Of a stretch of DNA of 7,436 nt, positions 1 through 6,452 are shown piece after piece (positions within the stretch are counted from its first letter, which is position 1; the number at the start of each line of letters is the position of its first letter). This stretch comes from Chitinophagaceae bacterium (GTDB lineage: Bacteria; Bacteroidota; Bacteroidia; Chitinophagales; Chitinophagaceae). Under the pieces are notes generated by a model. The model did no database searches. It saw only the letters and a list, made by a program, of their open reading frames with translations, and had not been told where the DNA came from. The stretch spans positions 1 through 7,436 of the forward strand of contig JAFMJX010000085.1 of the NCBI GenBank assembly GCA_017853235.1, written 5' to 3'. Made by a program: the position numbers and the translations under genes.

Positions 1-82
1 GAAGACAAAAAATCATAAAAAAAAATTATAAAGGGGCTTGTCATAATTATTTAAGAGGAAGAGAAAAATAAAAAAATAAAAA
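1..82 (+). other. A-rich leader upstream of the amylase gene
   Basis: This stretch is very A-rich and carries no complete gene. No TAnnTTTG -7 element typical of Bacteroidota is visible, so the promoter of the amylase unit is probably further upstream, or the unit continues an operon that starts outside the window. A purine run (GAGGAAGAG, about 55-63) lies some 20 bases before the ATG, too far for a normal Shine-Dalgarno. The A-rich run directly before the start is the usual kind of leader in this phylum. All three plus-strand frames have stops here, so the tail of a previous gene could end near the left edge, but it cannot be identified. Confidence 0.4.
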
Positions 83-1948
83 ATGAAACGATTACAATTT
101 TCGAGTGTGTTTGTTGCAATGATGCTTTTGTTATTATGTCATCATAATGAATTAGGTGCACAAAAAATAGAAACCTATCCGTCAAACTGGTTTGTGCAGA
201 TGAAGTGGAACAAGGTGCAAGTGTTATTTAGAAGTACTAGTATGGATTTATCAAAAGCATCCATTAGTACTAAATATGCAGGTGTTACTGTTCAAGGTAT
301 TAGTCATTTTAAAAATAGCCATTATGTTGTAGCAAATGTGTTTATTGCTTCAACTGCCAAAGCAGGGGATATTCAATTTGTGCTGAACAATGGCGTATCA
401 ACTGAAACTGTCACTTGGACTTTAAAGCCAAGAAGACCAGGAAAAGGAACTTCTTTTGCGCAAGGGGTGAATCAATCTGATTTTATATATTTTTTAATGC
501 CTGATCGTTTTAGTAATGGAGAGGCATCAAATGATCGTTTACCCGGCTTAAAAGATCAAACACTCAATAGAGATTCTATATATCATCGTCATGGGGGTGA
601 TTTACAAGGTGTTAAAAATCATTTGGATTATTTACAACAAATGGGGGTGACAACCTTGTGGATGACTCCAGTGATTGAAAATGACATGCCCAATAGAACC
701 GAACATGGGTATGCTTTTACGAATCATTATGCCATTGAAAAACGTTTTGGCGGAGCAGCTGCTTATTTACAATTAAGCGATGCATTACACCAAAGAGGTA
801 TGAAATTAATTCAAGATGCAGTATACAATCATGTGGGTCGTTTTCACTTTTTAGTGCAAGATGCACCAGATCCTAATTGGTTACATCAATGGCCTCGTTA
901 TACTCAAACAAATTATAAAGATCAGACTCAATTTGATCCTTATGGTGCAAAAGTGGATCTTAAAAAAATGGCAGATGGTTGGTTTACTACCGAAATGCCA
1001 GATATGAATCATCAAAATGAATTTGTCGCACAGTTTTTAATACAACATGCATTATGGTCTGTGGAAACATTTGGAATTGATGCATGGAGAATTGATACTT
1101 ACATATACAATGATATGCCTTTCATGAATCGTTGTAACAAAGCTTTAAATGAAGAGTATCCTAAATTGACTTCTTTTGGAGAATGTTGGGTGCATGGTGT
1201 TTCTAATCAAGCTTATTTTGTAGAAAATAATATTAACAATGCGTTTAAAAGTAATTTACAAGGTGCTGCAGATTTTCAAACTTTATTTTATGGCATACAA
1301 CCAGCATTAAATGAAAAGCCAAGTTGGGATGGAGGCGTCATTAAATTGTATAATACCTTAGCGAATGATTTTTTATATAAAGATGCCACTCGAAATGTGA
1401 TATTTTTAGACAATCACGATATGACCAGGGCTTTATCTAGCTTTGGCGAAAGTATCCCTAAATTAAAAATGGGAGTAGCTTGGTTGCTTACCTGTCGTGG
1501 TATCCCTCAATTATATTATGGCACTGAAGTGTTGATGAAAGGAATTTCAAATCCAGATGGTTGGGTTCGACTAGATTTTCCTGGAGGTTGGCCGGGCGAT
1601 GCTAAAAATGCATTTACAGGAGTAGGGTTGACTAAGGACGAAAAAGAAATGTTGGATTACACACGTGTTTTGGGAAATTATAGAAAATCATCTTCAGCCA
1701 TTACAACAGGTAAATTAATGCAGTATATTCCTAATAATGGGTTGTATGTTTATTTTAGATATGATGAAAAACAAACTGTTATGTGTGTCATGAATACAAC
1801 TAGTGAATCCAAAAAAGTGGACATGGGACATTTTGAAGAGCGAACTAATGGTTTTAAAACTGGTAAGGATATTGTGACAGGACAAGTGGTAGGTAATCAA
1901 TTTTCAATTGCACCTCAAACTTTACAAGTGATTGAATTAATAAAATAA
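83..1948 (+). CDS. Exported GH13 alpha-glucan hydrolase (SusA/neopullulanase-like)
   Basis: Predicted exported alpha-amylase-type enzyme of glycoside hydrolase family 13, 621 residues, hydrolysing alpha-1,4 bonds of starch or maltodextrins, probably in the periplasm. Residues 1-26 form a signal peptide: KR, a hydrophobic core (VFVAMMLLLLC), and likely cleavage after LGA. Residues about 30-115 match the N-terminal beta-sandwich of cyclomaltodextrinase/neopullulanase enzymes (PSNWFVQMK). The catalytic barrel follows, with a calcium-site-like DRFSNGEASND (141-151), RHGGDLQG (169-176) and all four GH13 regions: DAVYNH (245-250), GIDAWRIDT with nucleophile D338, FGECW with acid/base E367, and FLDNHD with transition-state stabiliser D446. 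A small C-terminal beta domain closes the protein. The length is close to that of SusA, and no type IX secretion tail is evident. Exact specificity (neopullulanase, cyclomaltodextrinase or maltogenic amylase) cannot be read from sequence. It is followed after 2 bases by glgB. No susC, susD or susR gene lies in the window. Confidence 0.93.
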   Translation: MKRLQFSSVFVAMMLLLLCHHNELGAQKIETYPSNWFVQMKWNKVQVLFRSTSMDLSKASISTKYAGVTVQGISHFKNSHYVVANVFIASTAKAGDIQFVLNNGVSTETVTWTLKPRRPGKGTSFAQGVNQSDFIYFLMPDRFSNGEASNDRLPGLKDQTLNRDSIYHRHGGDLQGVKNHLDYLQQMGVTTLWMTPVIENDMPNRTEHGYAFTNHYAIEKRFGGAAAYLQLSDALHQRGMKLIQDAVYNHVGRFHFLVQDAPDPNWLHQWPRYTQTNYKDQTQFDPYGAKVDLKKMADGWFTTEMPDMNHQNEFVAQFLIQHALWSVETFGIDAWRIDTYIYNDMPFMNRCNKALNEEYPKLTSFGECWVHGVSNQAYFVENNINNAFKSNLQGAADFQTLFYGIQPALNEKPSWDGGVIKLYNTLANDFLYKDATRNVIFLDNHDMTRALSSFGESIPKLKMGVAWLLTCRGIPQLYYGTEVLMKGISNPDGWVRLDFPGGWPGDAKNAFTGVGLTKDEKEMLDYTRVLGNYRKSSSAITTGKLMQYIPNNGLYVYFRYDEKQTVMCVMNTTSESKKVDMGHFEERTNGFKTGKDIVTGQVVGNQFSIAPQTLQVIELIK

Positions 1949-1950
1949 TC

Positions 1951-3891
1951 ATGCCCAAATACGAGGAGATACATTTTGTAGATACGGAGCAGCCAGTTTG
2001 GAACTATTCCCTTTTTTCACAAGAGGATATTCAAAATTTTCAACAAGGAACGCACTATTCTTTGTACAAACTATTTGGAAATAAACAAATAGAAGTGCTT
2101 GATACCTGGGGTACTTATTTTGCTGTATGGGCACCTAATGCGACAGCTGTTTTTGTAGTAGGCAATTTTAATCATTGGAATCAAGAAGCACATCCTCTAA
2201 AAGTAAGATTAGATAGTTCGGGCATTTGGGAGGGATTTATACCGCATGTTCACCAGGGGGAGGTGTATAAATACCATATTCATGGATACAAGGGTGTTAA
2301 ATTAGATAAGGGCGATCCATTTGCGCACTATTGGGAATTAAGGCCATTAACCGCTTCAATTACTTGGCAAACACAATATGATTGGAAGGATCAAAAATGG
2401 ATGACTAATAGAATTCATACCAATCGCACGGATCAGCCTTATTCGGTATATGAAGTGCATTTAGCGAGTTGGATGCGACCAGATAAAAACAATGAAGATG
2501 CTTACAACTCATATCGCGAGTATATTCGATTATTAGTTCCATATGTAAAAGAAATGGGGTTTACACATGTTGAATTTATGCCAGTGATGGAACATCCTTT
2601 TGATGGAAGTTGGGGATATCAAGGCATTGGTTTTTTTGCGCCTACTTCTCGATTTGGAAACCCACAGGACTTCGCAGCATTAGTGGAAGCTTTTCATGCC
2701 GAAAATATTGGAGTGATTGTGGATTGGGTACCTTCTCATTTCCCATATGACGCACATGGTTTATTTATGTTTGATGGAGCTAATACTTATGAATATGCTG
2801 ACATGAGAAAAGGATATCATCCCGATTGGAATTCCTATATTTTCAATTACAAAAGAGGGGAGGTAAAATCTTTTTTAATAAGTAGTGCACGTTTTTGGTG
2901 TGATCAGTTTCATATTGACGGTTTAAGAGTGGATGCAGTGAGTTCTATGTTGCGTTTAGATTATAGTAGAGAAGAAGGGCAGTGGGAGCCTAATGAATTT
3001 GGAGGAAATGGGAATATTGAAGCCATTGCATTTATCAAAGATTTGAACGAAACCTTGTATCGAGATTTTCCAGATATTCAAACCATTGCCGAAGAAGCCT
3101 CCGATTGGCCTGGGATTAGTAAACCTACCTTTATGGATGGCTTGGGATTTGGAATGAAGTGGATGATGGGTTGGATGCATGATACATTGAATTATTTTAA
3201 ATTAGATCCCTTATTCAGACCCTTTCAACAAGATAAGTTTACTTTTTCCATGATGTATTTTTATGATGAGCAATTTATGCTGCCGTTAAGTCATGATGAA
3301 GTTGTTCATGGTAAAAGCCCCATGATTTATAAAATGCCAGGAGATGACTGGCAAAAGTTTGCAAACCTAAGATTATTGTATACATATATGTTTACACATC
3401 CTGGTGCGAAATTACTTTTTATGGGAAATGAGTTTGCTGCTACAAGTGAGTGGAATTATACTACAGAATTACCATGGGAATTACTTCAAATGGTAAGCCA
3501 TGGAGGCATGAAATATTGTGTGCAACAACTTAATAAATTATATACCTCACATCCTGCTCTTTATGAATTACAGTTTGAGCCTGGTGGATTTGAATGGGTT
3601 GAAACCAATAAAAGAAACGAAGGGGTACTTGCTTATAAAAGAAAAGGAAAAAAGCCTCATGATGAAATCATCGTCATATTAAATATGACACCTGTTCCCA
3701 GGCAAGATTTTCCTATTCATGTGTACGGTAAATCTCAATGGAAAGAAATATTTAATAGTGATGCCAAAGAATTTTGGGGAGTAGGGGATTTATACAATCC
3801 AACTATTAAAGGGCACTCAACTGATGAAAAAAAGGAGTGGTTTCAGCTTTCTTTGAATCTCCCTGCATTGGCCGCAATCGTTCTAAAGTAA
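1951..3891 (+). CDS. glgB: 1,4-alpha-glucan branching enzyme GlgB
   Basis: Glycogen branching enzyme, 646 residues, cytoplasmic. It cuts alpha-1,4 glucan chains and rejoins the piece through an alpha-1,6 link, creating glycogen branches. A CBM48 domain spans about 50-135 (WGTYFAVWAPNA, VVGNFNHWN). The GH13 barrel follows, with DWVPSHFP (258-265), GLRVDAV with nucleophile D328, the GlgB-specific NEFGGNGNIEAI (348-359), AEEASDWPG with acid/base E381, LSHDEVVHGK with D449, and MGNEFA (491-496). The C-terminal beta domain ends in ALAAIVLK. These align with D405, E458 and D526 of the E. coli enzyme, so it should be active. It lacks the extra N-terminal module of the longer E. coli form, which is normal for shorter GlgB types. 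The ATG lies 2 bases after the amylase stop, with an A/T-rich leader and no Shine-Dalgarno, which suggests co-transcription and perhaps coupled translation. There is no signal peptide. Neither glgA nor glgC is in the window. Confidence 0.97.
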   Translation: MPKYEEIHFVDTEQPVWNYSLFSQEDIQNFQQGTHYSLYKLFGNKQIEVLDTWGTYFAVWAPNATAVFVVGNFNHWNQEAHPLKVRLDSSGIWEGFIPHVHQGEVYKYHIHGYKGVKLDKGDPFAHYWELRPLTASITWQTQYDWKDQKWMTNRIHTNRTDQPYSVYEVHLASWMRPDKNNEDAYNSYREYIRLLVPYVKEMGFTHVEFMPVMEHPFDGSWGYQGIGFFAPTSRFGNPQDFAALVEAFHAENIGVIVDWVPSHFPYDAHGLFMFDGANTYEYADMRKGYHPDWNSYIFNYKRGEVKSFLISSARFWCDQFHIDGLRVDAVSSMLRLDYSREEGQWEPNEFGGNGNIEAIAFIKDLNETLYRDFPDIQTIAEEASDWPGISKPTFMDGLGFGMKWMMGWMHDTLNYFKLDPLFRPFQQDKFTFSMMYFYDEQFMLPLSHDEVVHGKSPMIYKMPGDDWQKFANLRLLYTYMFTHPGAKLLFMGNEFAATSEWNYTTELPWELLQMVSHGGMKYCVQQLNKLYTSHPALYELQFEPGGFEWVETNKRNEGVLAYKRKGKKPHDEIIVILNMTPVPRQDFPIHVYGKSQWKEIFNSDAKEFWGVGDLYNPTIKGHSTDEKKEWFQLSLNLPALAAIVLK

Positions 3892-3931
3892 CATTTTTAG
3901 CCAAGTTTTCCACAATACGGATGAATATGAC

Positions 3932-3956
3932 TCATGTTAATCATTTGGTAACATGA
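3932..3956. repeat. 8-bp perfect inverted repeat, operator-like
   Basis: TCATGTTA (3932-3939) and TAACATGA (3949-3956) are perfect reverse complements separated by 9 bases. The site lies 40 bases after the glgB stop and just upstream of a -7-like element (3963-3970). No T-run follows, so it is not an intrinsic terminator. It could be a regulator binding site overlapping the -33 region of the promoter of the small downstream gene. In transcripts reading through from glgB it could instead form an AU-rich hairpin. The symmetry is seen directly; the role is inference. Confidence 0.5.
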
Positions 3957-3970
3957 AGGTGTGACCTTTG
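3944..3970 (+). promoter_or_regulatory. Possible promoter of the 103-residue gene
   Basis: GACCTTTG at 3963-3970 differs from the Bacteroidota -7 consensus TAnnTTTG only in its first base, and ends 25 bases before the ATG at 3996. The same distance class is seen for the elements upstream of the coiled-coil gene (24 bases) and ribF (21 bases). The only TTTG upstream (3944-3947) is 15 bases away, shorter than the usual spacing of about 17-23, so the -33 part is weak. The element overlaps the neighbourhood of the inverted repeat at 3932-3956. Confidence 0.35.
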
Positions 3971-3995
3971 TGCTGTTCATCCAACCTAAAAAAAC

Positions 3996-4307
3996 ATGAA
4001 ATCAAACAACAAAGCAATGTTATATGAAGCCGTATCGGAATTCATACAACTGCACGCCTTTGATCATTTATTGGACAATGAATTAGCGCAATTAAAAAGT
4101 TTACTGAATCAATGGGCGCAAGTAAGCGATGCAAATGAAATGCATGAGCTCACTGAAAAGCTAATCCCTTATTTAAGTAAAGCCAATTTTTTTGTTGAAA
4201 CCATTTCGCCTGCGGCGATTCAATTATGGTTTTACGCATTGTCGTACAATGAAATACCCATTGGCAACATGATGCAAGGATTTAGCCATTCAAACGAATT
4301 AGTATAA
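3996..4307 (+). CDS. Uncharacterised 103-residue protein
   Basis: I do not recognise this protein. It encodes 103 residues, starting MKSNNKAMLYEAV and ending SHSNELV, with no signal peptide, no membrane segment, no cysteine and no obvious metal or nucleotide motif. The composition suggests a small soluble, mainly helical protein: leucine-rich amphipathic stretches at about 8-42 and 47-62, then an aromatic patch (QLWFYALSYNE, about 76-86). Codon use resembles ordinary coding DNA of the region, with slightly more GCG and TCG than its neighbours. The ATG at 3996 follows an AACCTAAAAAAAC leader; an internal ATG at 4017 is an alternative start. It stands alone between its own promoter-like element and a strong terminator that begins 3 bases after its stop, which supports a real monocistronic gene. 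It follows glgB in the same direction, but a link to glycogen metabolism is only a guess from position. Confidence 0.75.
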   Translation: MKSNNKAMLYEAVSEFIQLHAFDHLLDNELAQLKSLLNQWAQVSDANEMHELTEKLIPYLSKANFFVETISPAAIQLWFYALSYNEIPIGNMMQGFSHSNELV

Positions 4308-4309
4308 AA

Positions 4310-4344
4310 ATAAAAAGGCCCCTAACATATAGGGGCCTTTTTAT
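4310..4344. terminator. Bidirectional intrinsic terminator
   Basis: The GC-rich stem GGCCCCTA (4317-4324) / TAGGGGCC (4330-4337) has a 5-base loop (ACATA). It is flanked by A5 on the left and T5 on the right, and pairing extends to 4310 and 4344, giving a perfect 15-bp stem. On the plus strand the T-run ends transcription of the 103-residue gene, whose stop is at 4305-4307. On the minus strand the A-run becomes a T-run and ends the convergent coiled-coil gene, whose stop is at 4394-4396. This is a textbook shared terminator between converging genes. Confidence 0.95.
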
Positions 4345-4393
4345 AATGTACAATGAATTAAATGTAGGAATATTTATTTTCCTTTTAAAGGAA

Positions 4394-5311
4394 CTAGCTA
4401 AACAATCCCCCTTTTTTAAGGGTTGTTTTTCCTTCACCAATTTTAAAACCATTGTGGTAAACTTCCACTTTGTACGCTCCCTCGGTGAATTTATTAACTT
4501 GCTTAAAATCATAGCTCACAGGTAATGCAACATTTTGTTCATAGGGAACAGAAAGTTTATTCGCATATATACGAGTGCCATCTTCTCTGGTGTTAAACGT
4601 TCCACCGTCGCCAATTGCTTTGCCATCTGGGCCAGTTATGCATACATATAATTCTTGATTGCCAGAAGGGGTAATTTTGTTTTTGTCAATCATAAATGCC
4701 AAACGAATCAAATTTGCACGTTTTGCAGTTTCAGTTGCTTTTTCGGAACCATCGCTTTTCACTCTTATGGCTTGAATGCTAAAGGTTGAAGCATGCAGTG
4801 TAGAACCCAAATCTTGTAATCTTTCTTTTTCCTTTTGTGTACTATTTAAGTTGGTTGCAAGGGTGTTGTTTTGATTGGTTAAATCTTGGTTTTGCGCAGT
4901 TAATTGTTTGTTTTCTTCTTGTGCTTTTCCAAGGTCTGCCAATAAATTAGACACTTTGCCATTTAATTCAGCAATCATAGATTTAGCCTCAGCTAATTCT
5001 TTATCAGTGGCATCTTTTTTACGAAGAATGTTGCTGATATTTGATTTTAATTTTTGAATTGAATTAGATTTTTCTAACAACTCACCTTGCAAGCCTGTGT
5101 TTTGTTGGGTTAAAGAATCCACTTTTGCGGATGCTGCAATAAACTCGGCTTGAATATTGTTTTTCGTACTATCCAATACGGCTACTTGTGTAGTATAATT
5201 TGTAATAATTTCGGTTTTGGTGTTATTAAAATAAACCCAAGATCCAATTAAGGCAACTATTAAAATTCCTATAATAATTTTGCTGCCATTTCCGTTTGAT
5301 TCGTTACTCAT
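4394..5311 (-). CDS. Membrane-anchored coiled-coil protein, unknown function
   Basis: This 305-residue protein has three clear parts. A short polar N-terminus (MSNESNGNGSK) leads into a single membrane segment at about 11-28 (KIIIGILIVALIGSWVYF). A long Gln/Asn/Lys/Glu/Leu-rich coiled coil follows at about 44-170, with runs such as QLTAQNQDLTNQNNTLATNL. Then comes a beta-rich globular domain at about 173-300 (LIRLAFMIDKNKITPSG, ELYVCITGPDGKAI, GAYKVEVYHNGFKIGEG), whose last strands look like an Ig-type fold. The most likely topology is an N-terminal anchor in the inner membrane with coiled coil and domain in the periplasm. That is inferred, since the flanking charges are not decisive. I know no function for it; similar proteins are easily mislabelled as SMC-like because of the coiled coil, and it has no ATPase motif. 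It is transcribed divergently from holA and convergently with the 103-residue gene, with its own promoter element and the shared terminator at 4310-4344, so it is probably monocistronic. Confidence 0.88.
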   Translation of the reverse strand: MSNESNGNGSKIIIGILIVALIGSWVYFNNTKTEIITNYTTQVAVLDSTKNNIQAEFIAASAKVDSLTQQNTGLQGELLEKSNSIQKLKSNISNILRKKDATDKELAEAKSMIAELNGKVSNLLADLGKAQEENKQLTAQNQDLTNQNNTLATNLNSTQKEKERLQDLGSTLHASTFSIQAIRVKSDGSEKATETAKRANLIRLAFMIDKNKITPSGNQELYVCITGPDGKAIGDGGTFNTREDGTRIYANKLSVPYEQNVALPVSYDFKQVNKFTEGAYKVEVYHNGFKIGEGKTTLKKGGLFS

Positions 5312-5335
5312 AAAATAAGTTTTGTGATGATTTTA

Positions 5336-5343
5336 CAAAGGTA
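5336..5343 (-). promoter_or_regulatory. -7 element of the coiled-coil gene
   Basis: Read on the minus strand this is TACCTTTG, an exact match to the Bacteroidota -7 consensus TAnnTTTG. It ends 24 bases before the ATG at 5309-5311, predicting a short leader of roughly 15-20 bases. No good TTG is found at the usual -33 distance, so the promoter may be modest or depend on an activator. Confidence 0.6.
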
Positions 5344-5412
5344 TGCTATTCAATAGATAAATATTTTATTCTAATTTGTTAAAAATTGCTAATAAGAACG
5401 TTAAATTAAATT

Positions 5413-5420
5413 TATCTTCG
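5413..5420 (+). promoter_or_regulatory. Possible -7 element at the holA start
   Basis: TATCTTCG matches TAnnTTTG with one mismatch, and a TTG lies 24 bases upstream (5386-5388). The element ends only 3 bases before the chosen ATG at 5424, so a transcript from it would be leaderless or nearly so. An alternative is the imperfect TAATTTG at 5372-5378, which has one spacer base fewer than consensus and would give a leader of about 40 bases. Neither is strong. Confidence 0.25.
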
Positions 5421-5423
5421 TGT

Positions 5424-6452
5424 ATGCCCACTTCAAAAATCATAGCAAATTGGAAAAAACAGGTATTTGATGCCATTTATTGGCTCGAAGGGGAAGAGCC
5501 TTTTTACATTGATCAAGTGGTAGAATATGCAGAGAAGCATCTGCTTCCAGAATCAGAACAAGCTTTTAATCTCACTCTATTTTATGGAAAGGATGCGCAA
5601 TGGGCTGATGTGATTAACGCATGTAAAAGATATCCTGTTTTTGCCGAAAGACAAGTGGTTATTTTAAAAGAGGCACAACATATGGGGCAAATTGAAAAAT
5701 TATTGTCTTATGTGGAAAATCCATTGTCTAGTACCATTTTAATTGTAGCACATAAGGATAAAAATGTGGATGGAAGATCCGCGTTAGCTAAGGCTTTAAA
5801 AACAAAAGCGGTGGTGGTGAGTACCAAAAAAATGTACGATTCAAAATTACCAGAATGGGTGAGTGGATGGGTGAGTGATCATCAATTTCAAATTGCACCA
5901 AAGGCGGTACAAATGATTGTAGATCATATTGGCAATGATTTAAGTAGAATACAAAATGAATTGGAAAAGCTCACAGTAAATTTAGGAGCAAGAAAAAAAA
6001 TTACAGAAGATGATGTTGAAAAGTATATAGGAATTAGTAAGGAATACAATGCCTTTGAATTTCAAGATGCAATAGCTCAAAAAAACTTTTCCAAAGCCAT
6101 TAAGATGATTCAGTATTTTGAATCTAATAATAAAGCGGCGCCAATTCAATTAATATTGCCTACGTTATATGCTTTTTTTAGCAAGCTGTATGCTATTTAT
6201 GGATTAGGAACACAAGATGAAAAAACCATCATGAGCCAAGTGGGAATTCCATTTTTTGGTATTAAAAACTATATGGTTGCTGCTCGCAATTATTCATACA
6301 GTAAAGTGCAGCATATTCTAATTTTAATTCAAGCCTATAATTTGAGAGTCATTGGCATTCATGATGCTGATAATACAGATGCGGATTTGCTGAAAGAATT
6401 GGTAGTCAAAATAATGGATTCAGCAATTATGGATACTGCTTCAGTAAATTAG
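5424..6452 (+). CDS. holA: DNA polymerase III subunit delta
   Basis: Delta subunit of the replicative clamp loader. It opens the beta sliding clamp and works with tau/gamma and delta-prime during chromosome replication in the cytoplasm. From the ATG at 5424 the product has 342 residues, the usual size. The N-terminal AAA+-like domain is recognisable from IYWLEGEEPFYIDQVVEYAE (18-37), LTLFYGKDAQW (50-60) and FAERQVVILKEAQ (73-85). The middle has the family's NDLSRIQNELEKL (171-183), ITEDDVEKYIGISKEYNAFE (193-212) and the C-terminal helical collar domain (about 215-330, LLKELVVKI). An in-frame TTG at 5376 would add 16 residues, but the ATG is preferred because PTSKIIANWKK is where family members normally begin. 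The last ~11 residues (MDSAIMDTASVN region) go past the usual end and lie largely in the 26-bp overlap with the end of ribF. It is divergent from the coiled-coil gene. The stop is TAG. Confidence 0.93.
   Translation: MPTSKIIANWKKQVFDAIYWLEGEEPFYIDQVVEYAEKHLLPESEQAFNLTLFYGKDAQWADVINACKRYPVFAERQVVILKEAQHMGQIEKLLSYVENPLSSTILIVAHKDKNVDGRSALAKALKTKAVVVSTKKMYDSKLPEWVSGWVSDHQFQIAPKAVQMIVDHIGNDLSRIQNELEKLTVNLGARKKITEDDVEKYIGISKEYNAFEFQDAIAQKNFSKAIKMIQYFESNNKAAPIQLILPTLYAFFSKLYAIYGLGTQDEKTIMSQVGIPFFGIKNYMVAARNYSYSKVQHILILIQAYNLRVIGIHDADNTDADLLKELVVKIMDSAIMDTASVN

Noticed and set aside
1..71. Tail of an upstream gene at the left edge
   Set aside because: Each plus frame stops within the first 71 bases, but the short A-rich tails cannot be distinguished from chance.
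83..163. LLLLC in the amylase signal peptide as a lipoprotein lipobox
   Set aside because: The residue before the cysteine is leucine, not G/A/S, and a normal signal peptidase I site (LGA) follows a few residues later.
4379..4393. Near-perfect palindrome TTCCTTTTAAAGGAA next to the coiled-coil gene stop
   Set aside because: It is short and AT-rich, with only a 4-bp stem after a realistic loop; the strong terminator nearby already explains transcript ends.
4282..4512. Minus-strand open frame crossing the terminator, and similar antisense frames at 1715-1900, 1949-2134, 2956-3180 and 4875-5057
   Set aside because: All are antisense to well-supported genes or overlap the terminator, and none shows a recognisable protein or leader.
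5376..5423. TTG start adding 16 residues to HolA
   Set aside because: The extra residues do not resemble HolA N-termini and the segment is AT-rich, promoter-like DNA; the ATG at 5424 gives the family start.
5856..5879. Tandem 12-bp repeat TGGGTGAGTGGA / TGGGTGAGTGAT in holA
   Set aside because: It is in frame (WVSG WVSD) in a helix where a repeated bulky aromatic pattern is, as far as I recall, normal for the family; the protein is not longer than expected, so a recent duplication is not supported.
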